64,000 nucleotides of DNA from Lachnospiraceae bacterium (GTDB taxonomy: Bacteria; Bacillota; Clostridia; Lachnospirales; Lachnospiraceae), in the NCBI GenBank assembly GCA_009774145.1, contig VSND01000014.1, positions 9,018-73,017 of the forward strand. Direction: 5' to 3'. Below, piece after piece: positions 8,157 through 17,156 of the stretch. Below the pieces are notes generated by a model. The model was not told where the DNA came from, made no database searches, and was given only the letters and a program-made list of their open reading frames with translations. The translations under genes were made by a program, and so were the position numbers. Numbering within the stretch: position 1 is the first letter of the stretch; each line of letters begins with the position of its first letter.

Positions 8157-8849
8157 ATGGGAAACTTTCAGGAGCGTTTTTATCTTAATTTTATAAAAGA
8201 CGACCGGTGGATGTACATGTGGGACGGCCTGAAGATCACGCTGGAGGTGACGCTTTTTGCGACGCTTCTGGGGATTGTTCTCGGCTTTCTTGTGGCAATC
8301 ATCCGTTCAACCCATGACCGGACCGGGAAGCTGAAGATTATGAATGTCCTGTGCCAGATCTATCTGACCGTAATCCGCGGCACACCTGCCGTGGTACAGC
8401 TTCTGATCATGTATTTTGTGATCTTTGGTTCGGTGAAGGGGATCAGCAAGGTACTTGTGGCTGTGCTGGCGTTCGGCATCAATTCCGGCGCCTATGTGGC
8501 GGAAATCTGCCGCGCGGGCATTATGTCCATCGACATCGGCCAGATGGAGGCGGGCAGGAGCATCGGTTTCAGCTATGGTCAGACCATGTGGTATATTGTT
8601 CTGCCCCAGGCTTTCAAGAATGTACTTCCGGCGCTGGGCAACGAGTTTATTGTGCTCCTGAAAGAGACTTCCATATCCGGATACATCGCCCTGCAGGATC
8701 TGACAAAGGGCGGTGATATCATCCGAAGCCGTACATACGATGCCTTTATGCCGCTGATCGGCGTTGCGATTGTTTATCTGGTTCTGGTCCTTGGCTTTAC
8801 CAAGCTGGTGTCCATGCTGGAAAGGAGGCTGAATCAGAGTGAACGATAA
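8157..8849 (+). CDS. amino-acid ABC transporter permease
   Basis: Inner-membrane permease of the HisM/GlnP type (230 aa). Helices begin at about residue 20 (GLKITLEVTLFATLLGIVLGFL). The QIYLTVIRGTPAVVQL stretch is typical of polar amino-acid permeases, and the cytoplasmic EAGRSIGFSYGQTMWYIVLPQA is the ATPase-contact (EAA) loop. I start at the ATG at 8157 after AAAGGA; an upstream in-frame ATG at 8094 lies inside the binding-protein gene. The stop overlaps the ATPase start by 11 bases. Confidence 0.94.
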   Translation: MGNFQERFYLNFIKDDRWMYMWDGLKITLEVTLFATLLGIVLGFLVAIIRSTHDRTGKLKIMNVLCQIYLTVIRGTPAVVQLLIMYFVIFGSVKGISKVLVAVLAFGINSGAYVAEICRAGIMSIDIGQMEAGRSIGFSYGQTMWYIVLPQAFKNVLPALGNEFIVLLKETSISGYIALQDLTKGGDIIRSRTYDAFMPLIGVAIVYLVLVLGFTKLVSMLERRLNQSER

Positions 8850-9576
8850 CATACTGATCCGGGCAGAAAATGTCCGGAAAAGCTTTTCGGGCAAAGAGGT
8901 ATTAAAGGGAATCGATCTGGAGATCCGAAAGGGGGAAGTGGTGGTCATCATCGGACCGTCCGGTTCGGGAAAGAGTACTTTCCTCAGATGTCTGAATCTT
9001 CTGGAGGTTCCGACAGGCGGACATATTTATTTTAACGATGTGGACATTACGGAAAAATCGGTGAATATTGATATGCACCGCCAGAAGATGGGGATGGTGT
9101 TCCAGCATTTCAACCTGTTTCCCCATATGGATATTCTGAAAAACATGACGATCGGTCCGGAGAAGCTTCTGAAAAAGTCCAGGGAAGAAGCAGAAAAGCA
9201 GGCCATGGAGCTTCTGGCGCGCGTGGGGCTTGCAGACCGCAGTCATGCATATCCAAACCAGCTGTCCGGCGGCCAGAAGCAGCGGATTGCCATCGTCCGC
9301 GCGCTGTGCATGCAGCCGGAAGTGATGCTGTTTGACGAGCCGACCTCCGCACTGGACCCGGAGATGGTGGGAGAGGTGCTTCAGGTTATGAGGGACCTTG
9401 CCAGAGAACATATGACCATGGTGGTTGTGACCCATGAGATGGGCTTTGCAAAAGAGGTGGCGGACCGGGTGGTGTTTCTGGATGAAGGAATTCTGATGGA
9501 GCAGAACCGTCCGGAAGAATTTTTTGTAAATCCCCGTAATGAAAGATTGAAGAGCTTTCTTGGGAAGGTTCTGTAG
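8839..9576 (+). CDS. amino-acid ABC transporter ATP-binding protein
   Basis: GlnQ-type ATPase (245 aa) that powers the uptake system. Walker A GPSGSGKST is near residue 39, the signature LSGGQKQRIAIVRAL near 141 and Walker B VMLFDEPTSALDPE near 162, with the switch histidine in VVTHEMGFA. The GTG start follows AAAGGAGG and overlaps the permease end, so the genes are co-translated. A short hairpin follows. Confidence 0.96.
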   Translation: MNDNILIRAENVRKSFSGKEVLKGIDLEIRKGEVVVIIGPSGSGKSTFLRCLNLLEVPTGGHIYFNDVDITEKSVNIDMHRQKMGMVFQHFNLFPHMDILKNMTIGPEKLLKKSREEAEKQAMELLARVGLADRSHAYPNQLSGGQKQRIAIVRALCMQPEVMLFDEPTSALDPEMVGEVLQVMRDLAREHMTMVVVTHEMGFAKEVADRVVFLDEGILMEQNRPEEFFVNPRNERLKSFLGKVL

Positions 9577-9579
9577 CAG

Positions 9580-9599
9580 CCGCAGGCAAAAGCCTGCGG
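9580..9599 (+). other. perfect hairpin after the ABC ATPase gene
   Basis: CCGCAGGC-AAAA-GCCTGCGG forms an 8-bp stem with a tetraloop but has no T-run after it. It may stabilise the 3' end of the transporter mRNA, or weakly pause transcription before the second binding-protein gene. Confidence 0.55.
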
Positions 9600-9630
9600 T
9601 ATTGTCAGTGATAGTGGTAAAGGAAACAGG

Positions 9631-10389
9631 ATGATGAGAAAAAAGAAACTGTCCGGTTGGATGATGTGTGTATGTACAGCGGCAGTGATATGCGGCTGCG
9701 GCAGTAAGGATTTTAAAAATCCTTCCAGAGGGGAAACTCTGGTTATGGCAACGAACGCATATATGGAACCATATTCCTACTATGCAGAAGATCAGATCGT
9801 TGGGATCGACGTGGAGATCGCGCAGGCGATTGCAGACAAACTGGGAATGGAACTGGAGGTCCGCAATATGGAACTGGATTCCGTTTTTGATGAATTGAAT
9901 GCAGGCAGGGCCCATATCGGAATGGCGGGCATAAATGCGGCGGAAGAACATCTGGAGGATGCGGACTTCAGCGATCCTTATATGAGGATTGAGCAGGCGG
10001 TGATCGTGGACGCGGACAGCGAGGCCGCAGCAGTCAGCGATTTTTCGGACGGTCTGATTGGTGTTCCGGCCGGAGCTGCCGGCGAGATCGTTGCTTCTGA
10101 TCTGCCGGGGGCACAGGTCAGATCTTATGACAGCGGTGCAGATGCGGTACAGGCGCTGTTAAACGATACCATTGATGCGGTGATTCTTGACCGGACTTCT
10201 GCCGAAGAGCTGACAGAGGGCACCGAAGAGCTGAAGATACTGGAGGAGGCTTTTGCCGCGCGGGGATGCTCGATTGCGGTAGCAAAAGGAAACGAAGAAC
10301 TGCTGGATGATGTGGACAAGGCGCTGGATGCAATTATTGCAGACGGGACGGTTTTTCGGATTACAAACAAGTATATAACAGCAGAATGA
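9631..10389 (+). CDS. second, diverged amino-acid binding lipoprotein
   Basis: A 252-residue paralogue of the binding protein at 7316, clearly from tandem duplication: TLVMATNAYMEPYSYYAEDQIVGID matches the first copy almost word for word, and both end in NKYITAE/DKYITAE. It keeps a lipobox (VICGC) but has lost the acidic linker. The ligand-contact region has drifted: GMTVTEDR became GINAAEEH, and NGMIDAVIIDNEPA became NDTIDAVILDRTSA. It probably shares the transporter with a different specificity, or serves as a sensor; that is inference. Confidence 0.88.
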   Translation: MMRKKKLSGWMMCVCTAAVICGCGSKDFKNPSRGETLVMATNAYMEPYSYYAEDQIVGIDVEIAQAIADKLGMELEVRNMELDSVFDELNAGRAHIGMAGINAAEEHLEDADFSDPYMRIEQAVIVDADSEAAAVSDFSDGLIGVPAGAAGEIVASDLPGAQVRSYDSGADAVQALLNDTIDAVILDRTSAEELTEGTEELKILEEAFAARGCSIAVAKGNEELLDDVDKALDAIIADGTVFRITNKYITAE

Positions 10390-10476
10390 AACTGTGTCCA
10401 TGGCAGGCTGGAGGCCGGCAGATATCTGAACAGTAACCGGTCTTACAAATTGGAATGAAAAAAAATGGATTAGGTA

Positions 10477-10505
10477 TTGATATTTTTGGACAAATTAGGT
10501 AAAAT
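10477..10505 (+). promoter_or_regulatory. gap promoter
   Basis: TTGATA (10477-10482), 17-nt spacer, TAAAAT (10500-10505), followed by a leader of about 85 bases. Confidence 0.6.
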
Positions 10506-10591
10506 ATGTAATGGTTGATGTTCTTTTAACAATCTTTGCAAGAGTTGGAAGAACAAACATATTATATTCAACTTGTAGGAGGAATGGAAAC

Positions 10592-11605
10592 ATGGCAGTA
10601 AAAGTAGCAATCAATGGTTTCGGACGTATTGGTCGTCTTGCATTCAGACAGATGTTTGGTGCAGAGGGTTATGAAGTTGTGGCAATCAACGACTTGACTT
10701 CTCCGAAGATGCTGGCACACTTGTTAAAGTATGACTCTTCTCAGGGTAAATATGAGAAGGCTGATACCGTATCCGCAACAGAAGATTCTATCGTTGTCGA
10801 TGGAAAAGAAATCAAGATTTATGCAAAAGCAAATGCAGCAGAGCTTCCGTGGGGAGAGATCGGCGTAGACGTAGTTCTGGAGTGTACCGGATTCTACACC
10901 TCCAAAGACAAGGCTTCTGCTCATATTACCGCAGGCGCTAAGAAAGTTGTTATCTCTGCTCCGGCTGGTAACGATCTGCCGACTATCGTTTACAATGTAA
11001 ACCATACAACTCTGAAAAAAGAAGATACCGTTATTTCCGCAGCATCCTGTACGACCAACTGCCTGGCTCCGATGGCAAAAGCGCTGAACGATCTGGCTCC
11101 GATCGAGTCCGGTATTATGTGTACAATCCACGCTTACACAGGAGATCAGATGCCTCTTGACGGACCGCAGAGAAAAGGCGATCTGAGAAGAAGCCGTGCG
11201 GCTGCAATCAACATCGTTCCGAACAGCACCGGCGCTGCAAAAGCAATCGGCCTTGTTATCCCGGAACTGAACGGCAAGCTCATCGGCGCTGCACAGCGTG
11301 TTCCGACCCCGACCGGTTCCACCACTCTTCTGTTCGCAGTTGTGAACAAAGCAGTGACCAAGGAAGAGATCAATGCAGCCATGAAAGCAGCTGCTACCGA
11401 GTCCTATGGTTATACCGAGGATGAGATCGTATCCAGCGATATCATCGGTATGAGATATGGTTCTCTGTTTGATGCAACTCAGACCATGGTTTCTCCGCTT
11501 CCGGATGGAAAGGCTCAGGTTGAGGTTGTTTCCTGGTATGACAATGAGAACTCCTATGTATCTCAGATGGTTCGTACGATCAAATACTTCGCAGAGCTTG
11601 CATAA
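10592..11605 (+). CDS. gap: glyceraldehyde-3-phosphate dehydrogenase
   Basis: Oxidises and phosphorylates glyceraldehyde-3-phosphate to 1,3-bisphosphoglycerate with NAD. From the ATG at 10592 (after AGGAGG) the protein has 337 residues: NAD-binding KVAINGFGRIGRLAF at the N-terminus, the catalytic-cysteine motif SAASCTTNCLAP near 150 and the C-terminal SWYDNENSYVSQMVRT. An in-frame ATG at 10511 would add a non-conserved leader and is not used here. The codon use (AAC, ATC, CTG) suggests high expression. Its own promoter and terminator flank it. Confidence 0.98.
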   Translation: MAVKVAINGFGRIGRLAFRQMFGAEGYEVVAINDLTSPKMLAHLLKYDSSQGKYEKADTVSATEDSIVVDGKEIKIYAKANAAELPWGEIGVDVVLECTGFYTSKDKASAHITAGAKKVVISAPAGNDLPTIVYNVNHTTLKKEDTVISAASCTTNCLAPMAKALNDLAPIESGIMCTIHAYTGDQMPLDGPQRKGDLRRSRAAAINIVPNSTGAAKAIGLVIPELNGKLIGAAQRVPTPTGSTTLLFAVVNKAVTKEEINAAMKAAATESYGYTEDEIVSSDIIGMRYGSLFDATQTMVSPLPDGKAQVEVVSWYDNENSYVSQMVRTIKYFAELA

Positions 11606-11648
11606 CAGCACTGAGCCGTATGTCGGCGATCATATTTAAGACCTTAAA

Positions 11649-11678
11649 GGGTCCGGTCTTCAGGGCCGGGCCTTTTTT
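11649..11678 (+). terminator. terminator after gap
   Basis: GGTCCGG (11650-11656) pairs with CCGGGCC (11666-11672, one G-U), followed by TTTTTT. pgk may receive only read-through or its own transcription. Confidence 0.8.
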
Positions 11679-11770
11679 CGGACAGAAAGATGAGCAGACC
11701 GGGTGGTGTGTCTGCAGCGCCGGATTTCGCAGGACGGGATCCTTGAAAATAAAGCAGGAGGCAAGGGAAG

Positions 11771-12994
11771 ATGGGATTAAATAAAAAATCAGTAAATGAT
11801 ATCAATGTAAAGGGAAAACGCGTGCTGGTAAGATGTGACTTTAATGTTCCGTTAAAGGACGGACAGATCACCGATGAGACCAGAATCAGGGCAGCGCTTC
11901 CTACCATTCAGAAGTTGATCGATGACGGCGGAAAGGTAATTCTCTGCTCTCATCTTGGAAAGGTAAAGAACGGCCCGAATGAGGGAGAGTCTCTGGCGCC
12001 GGTTGCAGAGAGACTGTCCGAGAAGCTTGGCAGGCCGGTGAATTTTGTGGCTGACTATAATGTGACGGGCGAAGCGGCGACTGCGGCAGTGGCTGCCATG
12101 AACGAGGGAGATGTGGTGCTTCTTCAGAATACCCGTTTCCGCGGCAAGGAAGAGACGAAGAACGGCGAGGCATTTTCCAAAGAACTGGCAGATCTGTGCG
12201 ACGTATACGTATGCGACGCATTTGGTTCTTCTCACAGAGCGCATGCATCGGTTGCCGGCGTAACGGATGTGGTCCGTGCAAAGGGCGGCGAGTGCGCAGT
12301 CGGCTATCTGATGCAGAAGGAGATTGATTTCCTTGGAAATGCAGTGGAGAATCCGGTAAGGCCCTTCGTGGCAATTCTGGGCGGTGCAAAAGTGGCAGAC
12401 AAGCTGAACGTGATTGCAAACCTTCTGGAGAAATGCGATACGCTGATCATCGGCGGCGGTATGGCTTATACTTTCTTGAAAGCAAAGGGCTATGAGATCG
12501 GAACTTCTCTGGTTGACGAAGAGAAGCTTGACTACTGCAAGGAAATGATGGAAAAGGCAGAGAAGCTCGGCAAGAAGCTGCTGCTTCCGGTTGATACCAC
12601 CATCGCTTCTGCATTCCCGAATCCAATTGATGCCGAGATTGAGGTTTCTGTCGTGGATGCAGATGCGATTCCGGCTGACAAGATGGGACTGGATATCGGA
12701 ACAAAGACGGCAGAGATGTACGCAGAAGCTGTGAAATCCGCAAAGACCGTTGTATGGAACGGACCGATGGGTGTATTTGAGAATCCGATTCTGGCAAAAG
12801 GAACGATTGCAGTGGCAAAATCTCTTGCGCAGACCGATGCAACTACGATCATCGGCGGCGGAGATTCTGCAGCTGCAGTGAACCAGCTGGGCTTTGCAGA
12901 CAAGATGAGCCATATTTCTACAGGAGGCGGAGCTTCCCTGGAATTCCTGGAGGGCAAAGAGCTTCCGGGTGTGGCTGCAGCAGACGATAAATAA
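11771..12994 (+). CDS. pgk: phosphoglycerate kinase
   Basis: Transfers phosphate from 1,3-bisphosphoglycerate to ADP. The 407 residues start with KRVLVRCDFNVPLKDG, carry SHLGKVKNG near 57, FVAILGGAKVADK near 200 and the C-terminal nucleotide loop IIGGGDSAAAV. The ATG is preceded by GCAGGAGGCAAGG. It is downstream of gap and upstream of tpiA in a glycolytic cluster. Confidence 0.98.
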   Translation: MGLNKKSVNDINVKGKRVLVRCDFNVPLKDGQITDETRIRAALPTIQKLIDDGGKVILCSHLGKVKNGPNEGESLAPVAERLSEKLGRPVNFVADYNVTGEAATAAVAAMNEGDVVLLQNTRFRGKEETKNGEAFSKELADLCDVYVCDAFGSSHRAHASVAGVTDVVRAKGGECAVGYLMQKEIDFLGNAVENPVRPFVAILGGAKVADKLNVIANLLEKCDTLIIGGGMAYTFLKAKGYEIGTSLVDEEKLDYCKEMMEKAEKLGKKLLLPVDTTIASAFPNPIDAEIEVSVVDADAIPADKMGLDIGTKTAEMYAEAVKSAKTVVWNGPMGVFENPILAKGTIAVAKSLAQTDATTIIGGGDSAAAVNQLGFADKMSHISTGGGASLEFLEGKELPGVAAADDK

Positions 12995-13027
12995 AGTGTC
13001 CGTTCAAACTCCTGCAGACGGACGCCG

Positions 13028-13158
13028 GTTGTGAGCTGGTATTCCTTCCAGACCCCGCTTGCGCTTAATGAAGGGCAGCAGCGGTACTAAGGGCGCAAAA
13101 GACGCGCCCTAAGGACCGGCGCCCTTCAATGGGTCTTTCAGGAATACCAGCCCACAAC
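13028..13158. repeat. palindromic intergenic element, copy A
   Basis: The core matches copies at about 15.3 and 21.3 kb: a CCCGCTTGCGCTTAATGAAGGGC segment, then GCAGCGGTACTAAGGGCGC, GCGCCCTAAGGACCGGCG, and CCCTTCAATGGGTC. The core folds on itself (TAAGGGCGC with GCGCCCTA, TGAAGGGC with GCCCTTCA). The outer arms GTTGTGAGCTGGTATTCCT and AGGAATACCAGCCCACAAC are complementary to each other but unlike the arms of the other copies. It fills the gap between pgk and tpiA. Confidence 0.85.
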
Positions 13159-13238
13159 GGCTCTGGTATTGGCAGAGGTATGAATGATATTTTGAAAAAG
13201 AACAGGTTTGTGAATAACAGGTAAGGAGATGGATGAAG

Positions 13239-13988
13239 ATGGCAAGAAAAAAGATTATTGCAGGTAACTGGAAGATGAACATGACTCCTACGGAGGCAGT
13301 GGAGCTGATCAATACGTTGAAACCGCTGGTAGCTACGGATGATGCAGATGTGGTATTCTGCGTGCCGGCGATTGACATCATTCCGGCGATGGAAGCTGCG
13401 AAGGGTTCCAATATTCAGATCGGCGCCGAGAATATGTATTTTGAGGAGAAGGGTGCGTACACCGGCGAGATCTCTCCGGCCATGCTGACCGACGCAGGCG
13501 TAAAATACGTGGTTCTTGGACATTCCGAGAGAAGAGAGTACTTTGCAGAGACCAGCGAGACTGTAAATAAGAAGATGTTGAAGGCGTTTGAGCACGGTAT
13601 GACTCCGATCATGTGCTGCGGCGAGACTCTGACGCAGAGAGAGCAGGGTGTGACGATGGATTTCATCCGCCAGCAGGTGAAGGTTGGTTTCCTTGGGGTG
13701 ACTGCAGAGCAGGCGGCGACTGCAGTGATTGCCTATGAGCCGATCTGGGCGATCGGAACCGGTAAGACAGCAACGACGGAGCAGGCACAGGAAGTGTGCA
13801 AAGGCATCCGTGAGTGCATTGCTGAGATCTACGATCAGGCAACTGCAGATGCAATCCGTATTCAGTACGGCGGATCGGTCAATGCGGCTACGGCTCCGGA
13901 GCTGTTTGTGCAGCCGGATATTGACGGCGGCCTGGTAGGCGGCGCTGCACTGAAACCGGATTTCGGGAAGATCGTCAACTGGAAATAG
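13239..13988 (+). CDS. tpiA: triosephosphate isomerase
   Basis: Interconverts dihydroxyacetone phosphate and glyceraldehyde-3-phosphate. The start at 13239 gives MARKKIIAGNWKMN, the canonical opening with the substrate lysine and asparagine, 10 bases after AAGGAG; an ATG at 13233 is also possible. Catalytic His is in VLGHSERR (near 95), catalytic Glu in AVIAYEPIWAIGTGK (near 167), and the phosphate loop is IQYGGSVN. Length about 249 aa, as usual. Confidence 0.98.
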   Translation: MARKKIIAGNWKMNMTPTEAVELINTLKPLVATDDADVVFCVPAIDIIPAMEAAKGSNIQIGAENMYFEEKGAYTGEISPAMLTDAGVKYVVLGHSERREYFAETSETVNKKMLKAFEHGMTPIMCCGETLTQREQGVTMDFIRQQVKVGFLGVTAEQAATAVIAYEPIWAIGTGKTATTEQAQEVCKGIRECIAEIYDQATADAIRIQYGGSVNAATAPELFVQPDIDGGLVGGAALKPDFGKIVNWK

Positions 13989-14021
13989 GCAGGCCATGGC
14001 GGGAGACCGTCCGGTCGGAAG

Positions 14022-14059
14022 CACCCGGGCCATGCGGTTTCTGCGGCATGGCCCGGGTG
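14022..14059. terminator. long GC-rich hairpin after tpiA
   Basis: CACCCGGGCCATGC (14022-14035) pairs perfectly with GCATGGCCCGGGTG (14046-14059). The following bases are only moderately T-rich, so it may terminate tpiA imperfectly. Confidence 0.55.
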
Positions 14060-14129
14060 TTCCTGATTGCTTCTTGCAGTCGGAAGAGCGGGGTTTGATG
14101 ATCAGAAAGAGAAGGATTGAGGAAAAGTT

Positions 14130-15176
14130 ATGAGAAGAAGACTGGCAGCAGCGTGTGCTGTAATGATGATTGCTGTTATGGCGATGGGATGTGCGGGGAA
14201 GACGCCTGCAGCATCGACGGATGGAAATGACACAGAGACATCTGTGCAGGAGGAAGAACCGGCAGAAGAGGAGCCGGCAGAATTATCAGAGGAAGAAGAG
14301 CAGGAGCTTTATAATCTGTATATTGGTCTGAACAATACCATGGTTGGGCGTCTGAGTTCCTCTCTGTCTAAATATTTTGAATATGTTGATTTTCAGGAAG
14401 AGTTTACGCTTCTGAATGGCGAGGACTATTTCTGTTATTCTCTGGAGAGCACGCTGGATGAGCTGGACCAGATCGATGAGCTGGTTGCCAGAAAACAGGA
14501 AAAATCCGAAGTGGATGATGCTTACATGGCGCTCAGCCCGGTCATCCGGGAGCTGATTCAGACACTGAACGAGGTGCAGGCATATACCGATGAGGATTCT
14601 TTTCTGGAAGATGATTTTGCAAAAGGCAGGGAGCTGCATGCGGTGCTCTGGAAGAGCTGCAACGAATATGAACCTCTGGCCACAGAGTTTTTGGACAGTC
14701 TGGGTACGGTTGCATCTGCCCAGCGTGCAGATGATCTGGATCAGATGAAAGAGGAAGGGTACGTAGTGACGTATGCTCTGGTCAGTATGATCACCACGGC
14801 GCAGGAGATTCAGTCGGCAATCTACGAACAGGGGATCGAGGATGATTCCATGATGCTGCAGCTGGATACCGGAGCGCTTCAGCCGCTCTATGACCAGTAT
14901 ATGGAAGAGGTTGAGACCGTGCTCGGCTATCTGAAGGACGAGGAAGCGCTGGCAAATGAAGGATATCCGACGCAGTCTGCGTATTATGTGACCTTTGAAG
15001 ATGCCGTGGAGAATTCCGCAGAGGAACTGAAGGAGGTTTTCCGGAAGGTGGAAGAGCAGGAAGAACCCGGCGGATACGGAATTGTGAATGTGTTTACCGT
15101 GGATGGTTCCCTTGCCGGCTTTAACAACAAAGTTTCGGCCATGATTGATGATTACAACCGGATGATCAGCTATTAG
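14130..15176 (+). CDS. lipoprotein, DUF3829-like
   Basis: A 348-residue lipoprotein: signal peptide with lipobox MAMGC (Cys near 21), then an acidic Glu/Pro linker to about 55, then a helical domain of about 290 residues. The NLYIGLNNTMVGRLSS opening and the repeated helical pattern resemble the DUF3829 family, but this was judged by eye. It is expected to be anchored on the outer face of the membrane. No function is known. It breaks up the glycolytic cluster between tpiA and gpmI. The strongly negative charge suggests a soluble, exposed domain. Confidence 0.7.
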   Translation: MRRRLAAACAVMMIAVMAMGCAGKTPAASTDGNDTETSVQEEEPAEEEPAELSEEEEQELYNLYIGLNNTMVGRLSSSLSKYFEYVDFQEEFTLLNGEDYFCYSLESTLDELDQIDELVARKQEKSEVDDAYMALSPVIRELIQTLNEVQAYTDEDSFLEDDFAKGRELHAVLWKSCNEYEPLATEFLDSLGTVASAQRADDLDQMKEEGYVVTYALVSMITTAQEIQSAIYEQGIEDDSMMLQLDTGALQPLYDQYMEEVETVLGYLKDEEALANEGYPTQSAYYVTFEDAVENSAEELKEVFRKVEEQEEPGGYGIVNVFTVDGSLAGFNNKVSAMIDDYNRMISY

Positions 15177-15227
15177 GTCAGACTGAATGGCGGAAAAAGT
15201 TACTTTTCGCATTCATGCTATCCGGAC

Positions 15228-15460
15228 GCCCGATGAGGGCAGATGATCCTTCCAGACAGGCGATCAGGACTCTCCCCACTGCGTGGGTCCCCCCTCATCG
15301 CAAATCCCGCTTGCGCTTAATGAAGGGCGATAAGGAATCCTCCCACTGCGTGGGTCCCTCCTTACCACAAAGGCAGCAGCGGTACTAAGGGCGCAAAAGA
15401 CGCGCCCTAAGGACCGGCGCCCTTCAATGGGTCTTCCAGGAAAATCTGCCCACATCGGGC
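15228..15460. repeat. palindromic intergenic element, copy B (longest)
   Basis: Same core as copies A and C plus an extra internal duplication: CCCACTGCGTGGGTCC occurs twice. Its arms (GCCCGATGAGGGCAGAT on the left; ATCTGCCCACATCGGGC on the right) pair with each other. A further outer pair, AAGTTACTTTTC near 15198-15209 and GAAAAGTAACTT at 15480-15491, extends the palindrome. It occupies most of the gap between the lipoprotein gene and gpmI. Confidence 0.85.
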
Positions 15461-15528
15461 TGAACAATGGCTTAAATATGAAAAGTAACTTGGAAAAATG
15501 AAAAAAGAATGAAAAACTGCCCGGATAC

Positions 15529-15557
15529 TTGCATGTTCCGGGCAGTTCATGTAAAAT
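15529..15557 (+). promoter_or_regulatory. gpmI promoter inside a hairpin
   Basis: TTGCAT (15529-15534), 17-nt spacer, TAAAAT (15552-15557). The -35 lies in the loop and the spacer in the right arm of an AACTGCCCGG/CCGGGCAGTT hairpin (15515-15547). A transcript arriving from upstream would form this hairpin. Confidence 0.5.
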
Positions 15558-15594
15558 AAAAGATTAGATAAATACACATATAAGGAGACAAGAT

Positions 15595-17133
15595 ATGAGC
15601 AGGAAACCTACCGTGTTAATGATTTTAGATGGATATGGCCTGAATGACCGGACGGATGCGAATGCTGTGGCAGAAGCAAAGACTCCGGTTATGGACAAGC
15701 TGATGGCAGAGTACCCTTTTGTCAAAGGATATGCCAGCGGACTGGCAGTCGGGCTTCCGGATGGACAGATGGGGAATTCGGAAGTGGGGCATCTGAACAT
15801 GGGAGCAGGACGGATCGTCTATCAGGAACTGACCAGAATCACGAAAGAGATCGAAGACGGCGATTTCTTTAAAAATGAAGCGCTTCTGGCTGCTGTGGAG
15901 AATGCAAAGAAAAACAATTCTTCTCTTCACCTGTACGGCCTTCTGTCAGACGGCGGCGTACACAGTCATAACACGCATCTGTACGGCCTTCTTGAGATGG
16001 CAAAGCGTCACGGGCTTGAAAAAGTGTATGTGCACTGTTTTCTGGACGGACGTGATACGCCGCCGGCATCCGGCAAAGACTATATCATGGAACTGAACGA
16101 CAAGATGAAAGAGATCGGCGTGGGCGAAGTGGCAACCGTTATGGGACGCTATTATGCAATGGACCGCGACAACCGCTGGGAGCGCGTGGAGAAGGCATAC
16201 CGGGCACTGACAAAAGGAGAAGGCGCGGAATATTCCTGTCCGGTATGCGGCATGAATGATACTTATAAAGAAGAAGTATATGATGAGTTTGTTAAACCGA
16301 TCATTGTTGTCAGGGACAATAAGCCGGTGGCAACCATTCAGGACAAGGATTCCATCATCTTCTTCAATTTCCGCCCGGACCGTGCAAGAGAGATCACGAG
16401 AGCATTCTGTGATGATGAATTTTCCGGATTTGAGAGAGAAAAAAAGCTGGATCTTACGTATGTATGCTTTACCGAGTATGACGTGACGATTCCCAACAAA
16501 CTGGTGGCGTTTCATAAAGTAGAGCTTCATAATACATTCGGCGAGTATCTGGCGGCAAACAAAAAGACGCAGGCACGTATTGCCGAGACGGAGAAATATG
16601 CACATGTGACGTTTTTCTTCAATGGCGGAGTGGAAGAGCCGAATGAGGGAGAGGACCGGATCCTGGTCAAGTCCCCGAAGGTTGCCACCTATGATCTGCA
16701 GCCGGAGATGAGCGCATACGGCGTATGCGACAAGCTCTGTGAAGCCATCAAATCAGATAAATATGATGTGATTATCATCAATTTCGCCAATCCGGACATG
16801 GTAGGACATACAGGCGTGGAAGAGGCGGCAGTCAAAGCAGTGGAGGCAGTGGATGAGTGCGTCGGAAAGGCAGTGGAGGCATTGAAGTCCGTGAATGGGC
16901 AGATGTTCATCTGTGCGGATCATGGAAATGCAGAACAGCTGAAGGACTATGAGACCGGAGCGCCGTTTACCGCACATACAACGAATCCGGTACCGTTTAT
17001 TCTGGTAAATGCAGACCCGGGCTATAAACTTCGGGAAGGAGGATGCCTGGCGGATATCATTCCGACGCTTCTGGAGTTGATGGGGATGGAACAGCCGGCA
17101 GAGATGACAGGTAAATCTTTACTGATCAGGTAA
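15595..17133 (+). CDS. gpmI: 2,3-bisphosphoglycerate-independent phosphoglycerate mutase
   Basis: Manganese-dependent interconversion of 3- and 2-phosphoglycerate, the form typical of sporulating Firmicutes. The 512 residues open PTVLMILDGYGLN (first metal Asp), carry the phosphoserine segment MGNSEVGHLNMGAGR near 60-74, FLDGRDTPP near 150 and the C-terminal metal sites NFANPDMVGHTG and CADHGNAEQ. The ATG follows AAGGAG. Its product passes to enolase, encoded two genes downstream. Confidence 0.98.
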   Translation: MSRKPTVLMILDGYGLNDRTDANAVAEAKTPVMDKLMAEYPFVKGYASGLAVGLPDGQMGNSEVGHLNMGAGRIVYQELTRITKEIEDGDFFKNEALLAAVENAKKNNSSLHLYGLLSDGGVHSHNTHLYGLLEMAKRHGLEKVYVHCFLDGRDTPPASGKDYIMELNDKMKEIGVGEVATVMGRYYAMDRDNRWERVEKAYRALTKGEGAEYSCPVCGMNDTYKEEVYDEFVKPIIVVRDNKPVATIQDKDSIIFFNFRPDRAREITRAFCDDEFSGFEREKKLDLTYVCFTEYDVTIPNKLVAFHKVELHNTFGEYLAANKKTQARIAETEKYAHVTFFFNGGVEEPNEGEDRILVKSPKVATYDLQPEMSAYGVCDKLCEAIKSDKYDVIIINFANPDMVGHTGVEEAAVKAVEAVDECVGKAVEALKSVNGQMFICADHGNAEQLKDYETGAPFTAHTTNPVPFILVNADPGYKLREGGCLADIIPTLLELMGMEQPAEMTGKSLLIR

Positions 17134-17156
17134 AGTTCACAAGGTGAGGAGTTCAT

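Noticed and set aside
8902..9951. 349-codon ORF opposite the ABC ATPase and the second binding protein
   Set aside because: It spans two real genes and the hairpin between them; no ribosome site or domain.
11852..12913. 353-codon ORF opposite pgk
   Set aside because: Shadow frame of a highly biased gene; Cys/His/Arg-rich translation with no known domain.
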